Shown here in pieces: positions 7,945 to 17,574 of a stretch of 43,679 nucleotides of DNA. The stretch spans positions 73,743-117,421 of the forward strand of contig NZ_RDBO01000083.1 of the NCBI RefSeq assembly GCF_008120935.1, given 5' to 3'. A model generated the notes under the pieces. It saw nothing but the letters and a program-made list of their open reading frames with translations, did not search any database and was not told the DNA's origin. Origin of the DNA: Streptomyces sp. sk2.1. GTDB taxonomy: Bacteria > Actinomycetota > Actinomycetes > Streptomycetales > Streptomycetaceae. How positions within the stretch are numbered: the first letter of the stretch is position 1; every line of letters starts with the position of its first letter. Both the position numbers and the translations under genes were made by a program.

Positions 7945-8568
7945 GTGAACAAGAAGCTAGCGGCCGCACTCTCCGGCGGTGCGGTACTGGTGATCGCACT
8001 GTCGGGCTGCAGCAGCGACGACGACAAGAGCGAGAAGGTGAACGCCTGGGCCAAGCAGGTCTGCGACCAGGTCCAGCCCCAGCTCCAGAAGATCGCGAAC
8101 GCGAACGCCGCCATCCAGCAGCAGACCGCCGACAACAGCAAGCCCGCCGACGTGCAGCGCACCGACTCGGCCGCCTTCCAGCAGATCTCGCAGGCGTACA
8201 AGGCGCTGGGCTCGGCCGTCGAGTCGGCCGGTCCGCCGCCGGTCGACGGCGGTGAGACCACGCAGAAGGAGGCCGTGAAGGAACTCAACGCCTCCTCCGC
8301 GGCGTACGCGAACCTCCAGAAGAAGGTCGACGCCCTGGAGACGAAGGACCAGGCGAAGTTCGCCGACGGGCTCAAGGGCATCGCGGACGAACTGAACAAG
8401 ATCAGCACCACCGGTGACGAGTCGTTGAAGAAGCTCCAGTCCGGCGAGGTCGGCACCGCGATGGCCAAGCAGAAGGGCTGTCAGAAGCCGACGGCCTCGA
8501 CGCCGAAGTCCACCACCGAGCCGTCCACCCCCACCTCCCCGTCCGGATCGCCCAGCAAGAAGGCGTGA
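7945..8568 (+). CDS. Secreted lipoprotein, helical, unknown function
   Basis: 207-aa lipoprotein. The signal peptide (KK at 3-4, hydrophobic 5-19) ends in the lipobox LSGC with Cys22, so the mature protein should be lipid-anchored on the outer face of the membrane. The body is Ala/Gln/Lys-rich and predicted helical (QKIANANAAIQQQT, AYKALGSAVE, LQKKVDALE), with a Ser/Thr/Pro tail. GTG 7945 is preferred over ATG 7927 because AAGGGA (7931-7936) lies 8 bases upstream and the signal peptide begins there. It matches by position the small lipoprotein between hppA and the methyltransferase in other Streptomyces. Function unknown. Confidence 0.85.
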   Translation: MNKKLAAALSGGAVLVIALSGCSSDDDKSEKVNAWAKQVCDQVQPQLQKIANANAAIQQQTADNSKPADVQRTDSAAFQQISQAYKALGSAVESAGPPPVDGGETTQKEAVKELNASSAAYANLQKKVDALETKDQAKFADGLKGIADELNKISTTGDESLKKLQSGEVGTAMAKQKGCQKPTASTPKSTTEPSTPTSPSGSPSKKA

Positions 8569-8614
8569 CCCGGCGCCGGACGGGAGGCGCGGGACGCGGA
8601 ACCGGCTGTGCGTA

Positions 8615-8645
8615 CGGCCCGGCGGCCCCGATGGGCGCCGGGCCG
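8615..8645 (+). terminator. Hairpin terminator after the lipoprotein gene
   Basis: A 10-bp perfect stem CGGCCCGGCG (8615-8624) pairs with CGCCGGGCCG (8636-8645) around an 11-base loop. There is no U-tail, as is usual in Streptomyces. It lies 46 bp after the stop codon. Confidence 0.6.
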
Positions 8646-8680
8646 CTGCCGTTGTCGGTGGGAGCGGCCACAATGGGTGG

Positions 8681-10198
8681 GTGAGTACGACCAGCCTCCC
8701 CGCGCCCGACCGTTCACCCCTGCTCCGCGAAGCCCTGCTCGCCGCCGACTTCACCGCCGACGGACTCCTCGACCTGCTCGGCGCGCCCGCCTACGCCGCG
8801 CTCGCCCGCAGCGAGACGGTTCCGGCGCTGCGCGCCACCCGGGGCGGCTCCCCGCTCGACACGCTGGTCCGGCTCTTCCTGCTCCAGCACCCGGTGCCGT
8901 ACGAGCGGGCCCGTGCGGCGCTGCCGCTGGCCGAGTGCGTCGAGGACGGCTGGGTGACCCGCACCGGCGACGAGGTGCGGGCGGCGGTCGACGTGCGGCC
9001 GTACGGCGGGCCCGAGGGGCAGGACTGGTACATCGTCTCGGACCTGGGCTGCGCGGTCGGCGGCGCGGGCGGCATCGGTTCGCGGGAGGAGGGCGTGGTC
9101 CTCGGCGTCGGCGGGGCGTCCACCACGCTCGCCGGAATCACCGTCCGTACGCCTGTCGCCTCCGCGCTCGACGTCGGTACGGGCTCGGGCATCCAGGCGC
9201 TGCACGCCTCGCAGCATGCCACCCGGGTCACGGCCACCGACGTCAACCCCCGGGCGCTGGAGTTCACCCGGTTGACGCTCGCGCTGTCCGGCGCCGCCCC
9301 GGCCGAGCTGCGCGAGGGCTCCCTCTACGAACCGGTGGGCACGGAGACGTACGACCTGATCGTCTCCAACCCGCCGTTCGTCATCTCGCCCGGTGCCCGG
9401 CTCACCTACCGCGACGGCGGGATGGGCGGCGACGACCTGTGCCGGACCCTGGTGCAGCAGACCGGCGACCGGCTGAACGAGGGCGGGTACGCCCACTTCC
9501 TGGCCAACTGGCAGCACGTCGAGGGCGAGGAGTGGCAGAGCCGGGTGAGCTCCTGGGTCCCGCACGGCTGCGACGCCTGGATCGTGCAGCGCGAGGTCCA
9601 GGACGTCACGCAGTACGCGGAGCTGTGGCTGCGCGACGGCGGCGACCACCGTACGGACCCCGCCGAGTACGCCGCGCGGTACGACGCCTGGCTGGACGAG
9701 TTCGAGGCCCGCAGGACCAAGGGTGTCGGCTTCGGCTGGATCACCCTGCGCCGGTCCGCCGCGGCCGCCGCCGGGAATCCGTCCATCGTGATCGAGGAGT
9801 GGCCGCACGCGGTGGAGCAGCCGCTCGGACCGGCCGTCGAGGCCCACTTCGCCCGCCAGGACTACCTCCGCGAGCAGGACGACGCCGCGCTCCTGGCCGG
9901 GCACTTCACCCTGGCCACCGAAGTGGTGCAGGAACAGGTGGGGCTGCCGGGCGCGGAGGACCCCGAGCACGTGGTGCTCCGTCAGAACCGGGGCATGCGG
10001 CGCGCGACGAAGGTCGACGCCGTCGGCGCGGGTTTCGCGGGCGTGTGCGACGGGACGCTGCCGGCGGGCCGGATCCTGGACGCGATCGCCCAGCTGATGG
10101 ACGAGGACCCGGTGCTGCTGCGCGACCGGACCCCGCAGGCCATCCGGCTGCTGGTGGAGGAGGGCTTCCTGGAGCCGGTGCCGCCGTCGGCGGGATGA
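8681..10198 (+). CDS. Class I SAM-dependent methyltransferase, HemK/PrmC-like (NPPF motif)
   Basis: 505-aa methyltransferase. The SAM-binding motif DVGTGSGIQ is near residues 166-175, and the catalytic NPPF in DLIVSNPPFVISPG near 228. NPPY/F is typical of N-methyltransferases that act on glutamine, adenine or guanine (HemK, RsmC). An N-terminal domain of about 160 aa (winged-helix-like, DUF7059 type as I recall) and a long C-terminal domain flank the catalytic core. The actual substrate is unknown. GTG 8681 has no Shine-Dalgarno sequence, but CACAAT lies 6 bases upstream, so the mRNA may be leaderless. Position matches the Streptomyces gene between the lipoprotein and topA. Confidence 0.85.
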   Translation: MSTTSLPAPDRSPLLREALLAADFTADGLLDLLGAPAYAALARSETVPALRATRGGSPLDTLVRLFLLQHPVPYERARAALPLAECVEDGWVTRTGDEVRAAVDVRPYGGPEGQDWYIVSDLGCAVGGAGGIGSREEGVVLGVGGASTTLAGITVRTPVASALDVGTGSGIQALHASQHATRVTATDVNPRALEFTRLTLALSGAAPAELREGSLYEPVGTETYDLIVSNPPFVISPGARLTYRDGGMGGDDLCRTLVQQTGDRLNEGGYAHFLANWQHVEGEEWQSRVSSWVPHGCDAWIVQREVQDVTQYAELWLRDGGDHRTDPAEYAARYDAWLDEFEARRTKGVGFGWITLRRSAAAAAGNPSIVIEEWPHAVEQPLGPAVEAHFARQDYLREQDDAALLAGHFTLATEVVQEQVGLPGAEDPEHVVLRQNRGMRRATKVDAVGAGFAGVCDGTLPAGRILDAIAQLMDEDPVLLRDRTPQAIRLLVEEGFLEPVPPSAG

Positions 10199-10276
10199 GC
10201 GCGTGACTTCGGTTCCGGTTTCCGGCCGTCGGGTCCGGGGTGCCGGACCGCGGGACCGTCGGTCCGGTGGGCGGCC

Positions 10277-10298
10277 GGGCCGCCGAGGTCGGCGGCCC
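10277..10298 (+). terminator. GC hairpin after the methyltransferase gene
   Basis: A perfect 10-bp stem GGGCCGCCGA/TCGGCGGCCC around a 2-base centre, preceded by a second hairpin (CCGGACCG/CGGTCCGG, from about 10243). Otherwise 10199-10665 contains no supportable gene. It holds a short direct repeat, TGTCGCCGTAGGCG/TGTCGCCGTGGGCG, around 10325-10362. Confidence 0.55.
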
Positions 10299-10665
10299 GA
10301 CGGGCTCCGTTCCCGCTCGGGCCCATGTCGCCGTAGGCGCGGACCCGTGTCGCCGTGGGCGACGAGCCGCCCCGGCGGCGGCGGGCGCGGGCCCGGCGCC
10401 GCCCGCGCCTCGCCGGGGGTGTGGATTCCGGTTGGTCCCGCGACGGTGCGCGATCCGATGAGGCGTACGGGGCGGTGGTGCGGTGGGCACCGGAACGCCC
10501 GGTGGTGCGTGCCGGAGCGGCGAATCCGGTCATTCACCCGGGGTTCGCGTCGGCGACGCCCGGCAGTGGCAGCCTCCCCCTGGCCGGACGGCACACCCCC
10601 GACCGGATGCGGGACCCGGACACGGGGCCCGGATGTCCGGATACGGGACAGGGAGGCGTACGGAC

Positions 10666-10863
10666 ATGGAGAGCGGACCCGCGGTCTTCGCCGGAACGGC
10701 GTTCGCGCTGTTCGGAGCCGCACTGCTGCTGTGGACGGGGGCGCGCGTGCTGCACCGCGCGCCGGTCGCGCACGGCGTGAGCCCCGTGGCCTCCGCGACT
10801 CTCGCCACCGTGTTCGGCGTACTCTTTCTCGCTCTCGGTGTGTGGTGCTTCACCCGCGTCTGA
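10666..10863 (+). CDS. Small two-helix membrane protein, unknown function
   Basis: 65-aa protein with two hydrophobic segments (about residues 6-24 and 41-62) separated by a short loop with HRAPVAHG. ATG 10666 is preceded by GGGAGGC at 10650-10656. An in-frame upstream extension to 10483 is Gly/Pro/Arg-rich and not protein-like. No motif gives a function. Small membrane proteins at this position near topA are found in other Streptomyces. Confidence 0.7.
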   Translation: MESGPAVFAGTAFALFGAALLLWTGARVLHRAPVAHGVSPVASATLATVFGVLFLALGVWCFTRV

Positions 10864-11084
10864 GCCACTCCTGCCCTACGGCGGGCAGGGAGCGCGGGGC
10901 GCGACGGGCCGTGGCGGGGAACACGCCCGGGTCGTCCACATCTCACCCCCGGTGCCCATGACGCCGTCACCGTGCCCCGAAACCCGCAGGCAGTGACCGC
11001 GCACACGGCGGACGGGGCGGTCCGGGCGGCAGGAATGGCGGAAGTCGGGTTACCGTTCGAGTGGCCGTTGCGGGCTTTTGCCGT

Positions 11085-11090
11085 TTGACA
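11085..11090 (+). promoter_or_regulatory. Candidate -35 (TTGACA) upstream of topA
   Basis: TTGACA at 11085-11090, about 104 bp upstream of the topA start, is the best -35 match in the leader 10864-11193, which holds no gene. No good -10 stands at 17-18 bp, so the assignment is weak. topA promoters of Streptomyces respond to supercoiling, which can go with odd spacing. Confidence 0.3.
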
Positions 11091-11193
11091 CGGGGGCGGG
11101 TTGTACCGTCACACTCCGCAGCGACAGCACCGTAGGCAGCGTCATCGCGCTGTCCGGATGCCCACCGAGCGTCGACCGGAGAGAAGAGCGAAG

Positions 11194-14052
11194 TTGTCCC
11201 CGACCAGCGAGACCGCACAGGGCGGCCGCCGACTCGTCATCGTCGAGTCGCCTGCCAAGGCGAAGACGATCAAGGGCTACCTCGGCCCCGGATACGTGGT
11301 CGAGGCGAGCGTCGGGCACATCCGCGACCTGCCGAACGGCGCCGCAGAGGTCCCGGACGAGTACACCGGTGAGGTCCGTCGGCTCGGCGTCGACGTCGAG
11401 CACGACTTCCAGCCCGTGTACGTCGTCAACGCGGACAAGAAGGCCCAGGTCAGGAAGCTGAAGCAGCTCCTTGCCGAGTCCGACGAACTCTTCCTCGCCA
11501 CCGATGAGGACCGCGAGGGCGAAGCCATCGCGTGGCACCTGCAGGAAGTCCTGAAGCCCAAGGTCCCGGTCCACCGGATGGTCTTCCACGAGATCACCAA
11601 GGACGCGATCCGGGCCGCCGTCGCCAACCCGCGCGAGCTCAACCAGCGCATGGTCGACGCCCAGGAGACCCGCCGCATCCTCGACCGGCTCTACGGCTAC
11701 GAGGTCTCGCCGGTCCTGTGGAAGAAGGTCATGCCGCGCCTGTCGGCCGGCCGCGTCCAGTCCGTGGCGACCCGGCTCGTCGTCGAGCGGGAGCGCGAGC
11801 GCATCGCCTTCCGCTCCGCCGAGTACTGGGACCTCACCGGAACCTTCGCCACCGGCCGTGCCGGTGACGCCTCCGACCCCTCGACGCTCGCCGCCCGGCT
11901 CAGCACGGTCGACGGCCGCCGTGTCGCACAGGGCCGCGACTTCGGCCCGGACGGGCAGCTGAAGCCCGGCTCCGGCCAGGTGCTGCACCTGGACGAGGCG
12001 AACGCCCGCGCCCTGGCCGCCGCGCTCGCCGACACCGCGTTCACCGTGCGGTCCGTCGAGTCGAAGCCGTACCGCCGCTCCCCGTACGCCCCGTTCCGGA
12101 CGACGACCCTCCAGCAAGAGGCGAGCCGGAAGCTGGGCTTCGGCGCCAAGGCCACCATGCAGGTCGCGCAGAAGCTGTACGAGAACGGCTTCATCACCTA
12201 CATGCGCACCGACTCCACGACCCTCTCGGACACCGCGGTCACCGCGGCGCGGGCGCAGGTCACGCAGCTGTACGGCGCCGACTACCTGCCGGACAAGCCG
12301 CGCACGTACGCCGGGAAGGTCAAGAACGCGCAGGAGGCGCACGAGGCGATCCGCCCCTCCGGCGACCGCTTCCGCACCCCCGCGGAGACCGGCCTCACCG
12401 GCGACCAGTTCCGGCTGTACGAGCTGATCTGGAAGCGGACCGTCGCCTCCCAGATGAAGGACGCGGTCGGCAACTCCGTCACCGTCAAGATCGGCGGCCG
12501 GGCGGGCGACGGCCGGGACGCCGAGTTCTCCGCGTCCGGCAAGACGATCACCTTCCACGGCTTCATGAAGGCGTACGTCGAGGGCGCGGACGACCCGAAC
12601 GCCGAGCTCGACGACCGCGAGCGGCGCCTGCCGCAGGTCGCCGAGGGCGACGCGCTGTCCGCCGAGGAGATCTCGGCCGACGGCCACGCCACCAAGCCGC
12701 CGGCCCGCTACACCGAGGCCTCGCTGGTCAAGGAGCTGGAGGAGCGAGAGATCGGCCGCCCGTCGACGTACGCGTCGATCATCGGCACGATCCTGGACCG
12801 CGGCTACGTCTTCAAGAAGGGCACGGCGCTCGTCCCGTCGTTCCTCTCCTTCGCCGTCGTCAACCTGCTGGAGAAGCACTTCGGCCGGCTCGTCGACTAC
12901 GACTTCACCGCGAAGATGGAGGACGACCTCGACCGCATCGCGCGCGGCGAGGCCCAGTCCGTCCCGTGGCTGAAGCGTTTCTACTTCGGCGCCGGTGACG
13001 ACATGGCCGTCGCGGGCTCGGCATCCGAGGCGGGCAACGGCGACGGCGACCACCTCGGCGGTCTGAAGGAACTCGTCACCGACCTCGGCGCGATCGACGC
13101 GCGCGAGATCTCCTCCTTCCCCGTCGGCAACGACATCAAGCTGCGCGTCGGCCGCTACGGGCCGTACATCGAGCGCGGCGAGAAGGACGCCGAGGGCCAC
13201 CAGCGCGCGGACGTGCCGGAGGACCTGGCGCCCGACGAGCTCTCCGTCGAGTACGCGGAGGAACTGCTGGCCAAGCCCAGCGGCGACTTCGAACTCGGCA
13301 CGGACCCGGTCACCGGGCACCAGATCATCGCGAAGGACGGGCGCTACGGCCCGTACGTCACCGAGGTGCTGCCCGAGGGCACCCCGAAGACCGGCAAGAA
13401 CGCGGTGAAGCCGCGGACCGCCTCGCTCTTCAAGTCCATGTCCCTGGACACGGTGACGCTGGCCGACGCGCTCCGGCTGATGTCGCTGCCGCGCGTCGTC
13501 GGCGAGGACGCCGAGGGCGTCGAGATCACCGCGCAGAACGGCCGCTACGGCCCGTACCTGAAGAAGGGCACGGACTCGCGGTCGCTCACCAGCGAGGAGC
13601 AGCTCTTCGACATCACGCTCGAAGAGGCCCTCGCGATCTACGCCCAGCCCAAGCAGCGCGGCCGGGCCGCCGCCAAGCCGCCGCTGAAGGAACTGGGCAC
13701 GGACCCGGTGAGCGGGGCCCCGGTCGTGGTCAAGGACGGCCGGTTCGGCCCGTACGTCACCGACGGCGAGACGAACGCGACGCTGCGCACCGGCGACAGC
13801 GTCGAGGCCATCACGCCGGAGCGCGGCTACGAGCTGCTCGCAGAGAAGCGCGCCAAGGGGCCCGCCAAGAAGAAGACGGCGAAGAAGGCCCCGGCCAAGA
13901 AGACGGCCGCGAAGAAGACGACCGCCAAGAAGACCACGGCGGCCGCCAAGAAGACGGCGGCGAAGAAGACGACGGCCGCGAAGAAGACCACGGCGGCCAA
14001 GAAGGCGACGGCCGCGAAGAAGACGACGGCCGCGGCGTCCGCGGAGGACTGA
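11194..14052 (+). CDS. topA: DNA topoisomerase I with lysine-repeat tail
   Basis: Type IA topoisomerase that relaxes negative supercoils. 952 aa from TTG 11194, which matches the length I recall for S. coelicolor TopA; GGAGAG (11178-11183) precedes it. The TOPRIM domain opens with VIVESPAKAKTI and includes TDEDREGEAIAWH. The active-site Tyr is in GFITYMRTDS. The CxxC zinc fingers of E. coli TopA are absent, replaced by repeated RYGPY/RFGPY modules (near 13150, 13340, 13540 and 13740). From about residue 890 the tail is Lys/Ala/Thr repeats (AAKKTTAAKK), known in Streptomyces to raise processivity. At DNA level these are near-identical GCGAAGAAGACG-type units at 13860-14035. Confidence 0.97.
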   Translation: MSPTSETAQGGRRLVIVESPAKAKTIKGYLGPGYVVEASVGHIRDLPNGAAEVPDEYTGEVRRLGVDVEHDFQPVYVVNADKKAQVRKLKQLLAESDELFLATDEDREGEAIAWHLQEVLKPKVPVHRMVFHEITKDAIRAAVANPRELNQRMVDAQETRRILDRLYGYEVSPVLWKKVMPRLSAGRVQSVATRLVVERERERIAFRSAEYWDLTGTFATGRAGDASDPSTLAARLSTVDGRRVAQGRDFGPDGQLKPGSGQVLHLDEANARALAAALADTAFTVRSVESKPYRRSPYAPFRTTTLQQEASRKLGFGAKATMQVAQKLYENGFITYMRTDSTTLSDTAVTAARAQVTQLYGADYLPDKPRTYAGKVKNAQEAHEAIRPSGDRFRTPAETGLTGDQFRLYELIWKRTVASQMKDAVGNSVTVKIGGRAGDGRDAEFSASGKTITFHGFMKAYVEGADDPNAELDDRERRLPQVAEGDALSAEEISADGHATKPPARYTEASLVKELEEREIGRPSTYASIIGTILDRGYVFKKGTALVPSFLSFAVVNLLEKHFGRLVDYDFTAKMEDDLDRIARGEAQSVPWLKRFYFGAGDDMAVAGSASEAGNGDGDHLGGLKELVTDLGAIDAREISSFPVGNDIKLRVGRYGPYIERGEKDAEGHQRADVPEDLAPDELSVEYAEELLAKPSGDFELGTDPVTGHQIIAKDGRYGPYVTEVLPEGTPKTGKNAVKPRTASLFKSMSLDTVTLADALRLMSLPRVVGEDAEGVEITAQNGRYGPYLKKGTDSRSLTSEEQLFDITLEEALAIYAQPKQRGRAAAKPPLKELGTDPVSGAPVVVKDGRFGPYVTDGETNATLRTGDSVEAITPERGYELLAEKRAKGPAKKKTAKKAPAKKTAAKKTTAKKTTAAAKKTAAKKTTAAKKTTAAKKATAAKKTTAAASAED

Positions 14053-14151
14053 GCCCGGGGCTCCGCAAGGGTCCGGGGTCCGGAGCGGCCGTACGCGTCG
14101 GACCCCGCGGACCCGGCGGCCGTGTCCGCCCGCGGGGCGAGTACGTCAATG

Positions 14152-14175
14152 GGGGGCCGGGGAGACCCGGCCCCC
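14152..14175 (+). terminator. Strong hairpin terminator after topA
   Basis: A perfect 10-bp stem GGGGGCCGGG (14152-14161) with CCCGGCCCCC (14166-14175) and loop GAGA, followed by TTC. It lies 100 bp after the topA stop. No gene is seen in 14053-14348. Confidence 0.75.
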
Positions 14176-14336
14176 TTCGGCGTCCGCACCGGCGCTCGCG
14201 CACCTCGGGCCGGGCGGACGTGGAGCGACGGAACGCACAGGCCGGGGGCGGGGTGCGCCGGGTGAACCATGGGCTCCGGAACTGCTCGGGCGCCCGTATG
14301 TTCGGACGGGGCCTCCGGGGACCCCACGGCTCCGGA

Positions 14337-14342
14337 TAGGCT
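14337..14342 (+). promoter_or_regulatory. Candidate -10 for a leaderless tmk transcript
   Basis: TAGGCT (TANNNT consensus) ends 6 bases before the ATG at 14349, which itself has no Shine-Dalgarno sequence. That spacing would put the transcription start at the ATG. No clear -35 is visible. Confidence 0.45.
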
Positions 14343-14348
14343 GGGCGG

Positions 14349-17300
14349 ATGACGCGAGCCGAGCAGCCAACGGTCGTGAGCCCCACCTCCGACACACTTG
14401 CCGCAGACTCACGCGAGCGCGCCGTACGAGCCCTGTTGCGTGTTCCCCCGCTGAAGCGGTTGTGGAGCGCACAGCTCGTCGGCGGTATCGGCGATGCACT
14501 CGCCCTTCTCGTGCTGGTGCTGATGTCGCTGCAAGCGGCGGTCCTGGAGGGCTCATTCGGGACCGGGTACCGGGGGGCGGCCTTCGCCGTCGCCGCGGTG
14601 TTCGGTGCCCGGATCCTTGCCACCCTTCTTTTCGGCGCCGTGCTCCTGGGGCCGTTGACGACGCTCACCGCGCCCGGCGGACCGCTGGACCGGCGGTGGC
14701 TGATGATCGGCACGGACGGGCTGCGGCTCGCGCTGCTGATCGTCGCGCCGCTGTGGATCGACTGGATGCCCGACAAGGCACTCATGATGATCCTCATCAC
14801 CGTCTTCGTGACCGGCGCGGCCGAACGCCTGTGGACGGTCGCCAAGGACGGCGCGGCCCCCGCGCTGCTGCCCGCCCCGCCCATCGAGGGCGCCGCCGTG
14901 CGCCCGCTGCCCGACCACCTCGACGCACTGCGCCGGCTCTCCATCCGCACCGACTTCGCCGCGATCCCCGTGGCCGCGGCCGTCCTGCTGGTCGCCACGC
15001 TCATCGGCAACCTGCTGGGCTCGGGCCTGGAGTGGTTCTCGATCCACCAGGCGGCCCTCGGTTCGTACATCGCCGCCGGGCTCTTCTCGGCCTCGATCTC
15101 CGTCCTGTACTTCCTGGAGCTGCCCGGCACGCAGACGCCCCGCCCGCGCTCGCCGCTGGAGGGCCTGCGCCGCCCGTCGACCGGCAGCGGACCCGACAAG
15201 GGCCGCACCGGGGCCGTCCCGCTGGTCGTCGCCGCCTCGGCCACGGTCGCCGGGGCCATCGCCGCCGCTGCCGCCGTCGCCGTGCTGCACGCCGCCGACC
15301 TGGGCGGCGGACCCGCCACCTTCGCCCTGCTGATCCTCGGCCTGACCGGGGCCACCGGCGCCGGCATCCGCACCGCGGGGAAGGTCCTGCCGACCCTGTC
15401 GCGGCGCCGGCTGCTCGCACTGGCCACCGCCACCACCGGCATCGCGCTCCTCGCGATGGGCCTCGTGCCGGACACGGCGACCGTGCTGATGATCGCGGTG
15501 CTCGCCGGGTACGCGGCCGGGGTCGCCGCCCACACCGGTCACGTCCTGGTCGACCAGGAGACCGAGGAGACCCGCCGGGCCAGGACCACCGAACACCTCC
15601 AGGCCGTCGCACGGGTCCTCATCGCGCTCGGCGCGCTCGGCGGTCCGCTGCTGGCCGCCGCGATCGGCACCCACCGGCTGACCGCCGGGGACTTCGTCTT
15701 CGCCCACGGCGGGGCGGCCTTCACCCTGATGCTGATCGGCGCGCTGCTGCTGCCCGTCGCCGCGATCGTGCTCGCAAAGACGGACGACCGCTCCGGCGTG
15801 CCGCTGCGCCGCGACCTGCGCGAGGCGCTGCGCGGCGGCGACCCGGCCGTCGCCCCCGCCGCGAACGGGTTCTTCATCGCCCTGGAGGGCGGTGACGGCG
15901 CCGGCAAGTCCACCCAGGTCGAGGCGCTCGCCGAGTGGATCCGGGCCAAGGGCCACGAGGTCGTCGTCACCCGGGAGCCGGGGGCGACCCCGGTCGGCAA
16001 GCGGCTGCGCTCGATCCTGCTCGACGTGTCGTCGGCCGGGCTCTCCAACCGGGCCGAGGCACTGCTGTACGCCGCGGACCGGGCCGAGCACATCGACTCG
16101 CTGGTCCGCCCGGCGCTGGAGCGCGGCGCGATCGTCATCTCCGACCGCTACATCGACTCGTCCGTCGCCTACCAGGGCGCCGGCCGAGACCTGTCCCCGA
16201 CCGAGATCGCCCGGATCTCGCGCTGGGCGACGGGCGGACTCGTACCGCACCTGACGGTGCTGCTGGACGTGGACCCGGAGACGGCGCGGGAACGGTTCAC
16301 CGAGGCACCCGACCGGCTGGAGTCCGAGCCGCCGGAGTTCCACGCCCGCGTGCGGTCCGGTTTCCTGACGCTGGCCGCAGCCGACCCGACCCGCTACCTG
16401 GTGGTGGACGCGGGCCAGGACCCGGAGGCCGTCACCACGGTCGTACGCCACCGGCTCGACCAGCTCCTCCCGCTCTCCGAGGCCGAGATCAAGGCCCGGG
16501 AGGAGGCGCGCCGGGCGGCCGAGGAGGAGGCCAGGCGCAAGGCCGAGGAAGAGGCCGCGCGCAAGGCCGAGGAGGAGCGGCTGGAGCGCGAGCGGCAGGC
16601 GCAGCTGGCCAAGCTCCGTGCCGAGGAGGAGGAGCGCAAGGCCCGCGAGCTGGAGGAGGCGCGGCGCCGCGAGGCCGAACGCCAGGCGGAGGAGGCCCGG
16701 CAGCGGGCCGAGGAAGCCCGTCGTGTGGCCGAGGAGGAGCGGGTCCGCCGCGAGGCCGAGGAGGCGGCCCGGGAGGCCGAACAGGCCCGGCTGCGCCGTC
16801 AGGCCGAGGAGGAGGCGCGGCAGCGCAAGGAGGCCGAGGCGCTGCGGCTGGAGAAGCAGCGCAAGGCCGAGGAGGCGCTGCTGAGGGCCGAGGAGGCGCG
16901 CAGGCAGGCCGAGGCCGAGGCCGCCGAGGCGGCGGAACGGGCCAGGGCGGAGGCCGCCGCGGCCGCCTCCGTGCCGGAGAACGAGATCACGGTCCCGACG
17001 CCGATCGTCAACCCGAACGACGTGACGCAGCAGGTGCCCTCGCCGGCCACGCGTTCCGACGAGGCCGAGACGGCGATGCTCCCGAAGGTCGACGACCGGC
17101 CCGGTGCGCCGGGTGCCGCGGACGAGACGGCGGTCCTTCCGCCGGTCCGGGACGCCGGGCAGGCGCGCGAGACGCGGTCGGCGCGGCCGGAGGACCGGGT
17201 TCCGCGGGGCATCTTCCGCGACGAGCGCCCGGCGGGCTCCGCCCCGGAGGGCGAGAACGAGCGCACCCGCGAGCTCCCGCAGATCGGCGACCCGCAGGCG

Positions 17301-17474
17301 GCGCAGGGCCGGTGGGAGGACGGGGAACGCAGTCGGCGGCCCCGCCCCGACTGGGCCGAGGAGACCCCGCTGGACGATCTTCCGACGCTGGCGGACGAGC
17401 TGCTGGGCGACCGCCGCGACCTCGACGACGGGGACCAGGGCCGCTCCGGCAGGGGGCGCCGCCCGCGCCGCTGA
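14349..17474 (+). CDS. tmk: MFS-like membrane domain fused to thymidylate kinase, with long coiled-coil tail
   Basis: 1041 aa in three parts. Residues about 30-490 are a multi-pass membrane region resembling MFS transporters. Residues about 505-710 are a complete dTMP kinase: P-loop GGDGAGKST (514-522), VTREPGATPVGK, the DRYIDSSVAYQGAGR active-site loop, and a lid-side EAPDRLE. It makes dTDP from dTMP. Residues about 710-880 are an Ala/Glu/Arg coiled coil, then a disordered acidic tail. The same architecture is annotated in S. coelicolor (SCO3542). ATG 14349 probably lies on a leaderless mRNA. The kinase would be held at the membrane, but why is unknown; the membrane part may have lost transport. 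Confidence 0.93.
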   Translation: MTRAEQPTVVSPTSDTLAADSRERAVRALLRVPPLKRLWSAQLVGGIGDALALLVLVLMSLQAAVLEGSFGTGYRGAAFAVAAVFGARILATLLFGAVLLGPLTTLTAPGGPLDRRWLMIGTDGLRLALLIVAPLWIDWMPDKALMMILITVFVTGAAERLWTVAKDGAAPALLPAPPIEGAAVRPLPDHLDALRRLSIRTDFAAIPVAAAVLLVATLIGNLLGSGLEWFSIHQAALGSYIAAGLFSASISVLYFLELPGTQTPRPRSPLEGLRRPSTGSGPDKGRTGAVPLVVAASATVAGAIAAAAAVAVLHAADLGGGPATFALLILGLTGATGAGIRTAGKVLPTLSRRRLLALATATTGIALLAMGLVPDTATVLMIAVLAGYAAGVAAHTGHVLVDQETEETRRARTTEHLQAVARVLIALGALGGPLLAAAIGTHRLTAGDFVFAHGGAAFTLMLIGALLLPVAAIVLAKTDDRSGVPLRRDLREALRGGDPAVAPAANGFFIALEGGDGAGKSTQVEALAEWIRAKGHEVVVTREPGATPVGKRLRSILLDVSSAGLSNRAEALLYAADRAEHIDSLVRPALERGAIVISDRYIDSSVAYQGAGRDLSPTEIARISRWATGGLVPHLTVLLDVDPETARERFTEAPDRLESEPPEFHARVRSGFLTLAAADPTRYLVVDAGQDPEAVTTVVRHRLDQLLPLSEAEIKAREEARRAAEEEARRKAEEEAARKAEEERLERERQAQLAKLRAEEEERKARELEEARRREAERQAEEARQRAEEARRVAEEERVRREAEEAAREAEQARLRRQAEEEARQRKEAEALRLEKQRKAEEALLRAEEARRQAEAEAAEAAERARAEAAAAASVPENEITVPTPIVNPNDVTQQVPSPATRSDEAETAMLPKVDDRPGAPGAADETAVLPPVRDAGQARETRSARPEDRVPRGIFRDERPAGSAPEGENERTRELPQIGDPQAAQGRWEDGERSRRPRPDWAEETPLDDLPTLADELLGDRRDLDDGDQGRSGRGRRPRR

Positions 17475-17574
17475 CGAAACGGCCGGGACGGCGACGGGAC
17501 GACCGGGTGGGGCAGTCGCGACGGATGAGACCGTCGGGCCGCCCCACCCGCCCGTTCGGGGCGTACGGTCCGCT

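Noticed and set aside
5076..8468. Large minus-strand open frame opposite hppA and the lipoprotein gene
   Set aside because: Shadow of GC-rich coding DNA; its translation is Arg/Asp/His/Gly-rich and has no domains. Similar shadows lie opposite topA (11050-13320), tmk (14553-19319) and the leu genes.
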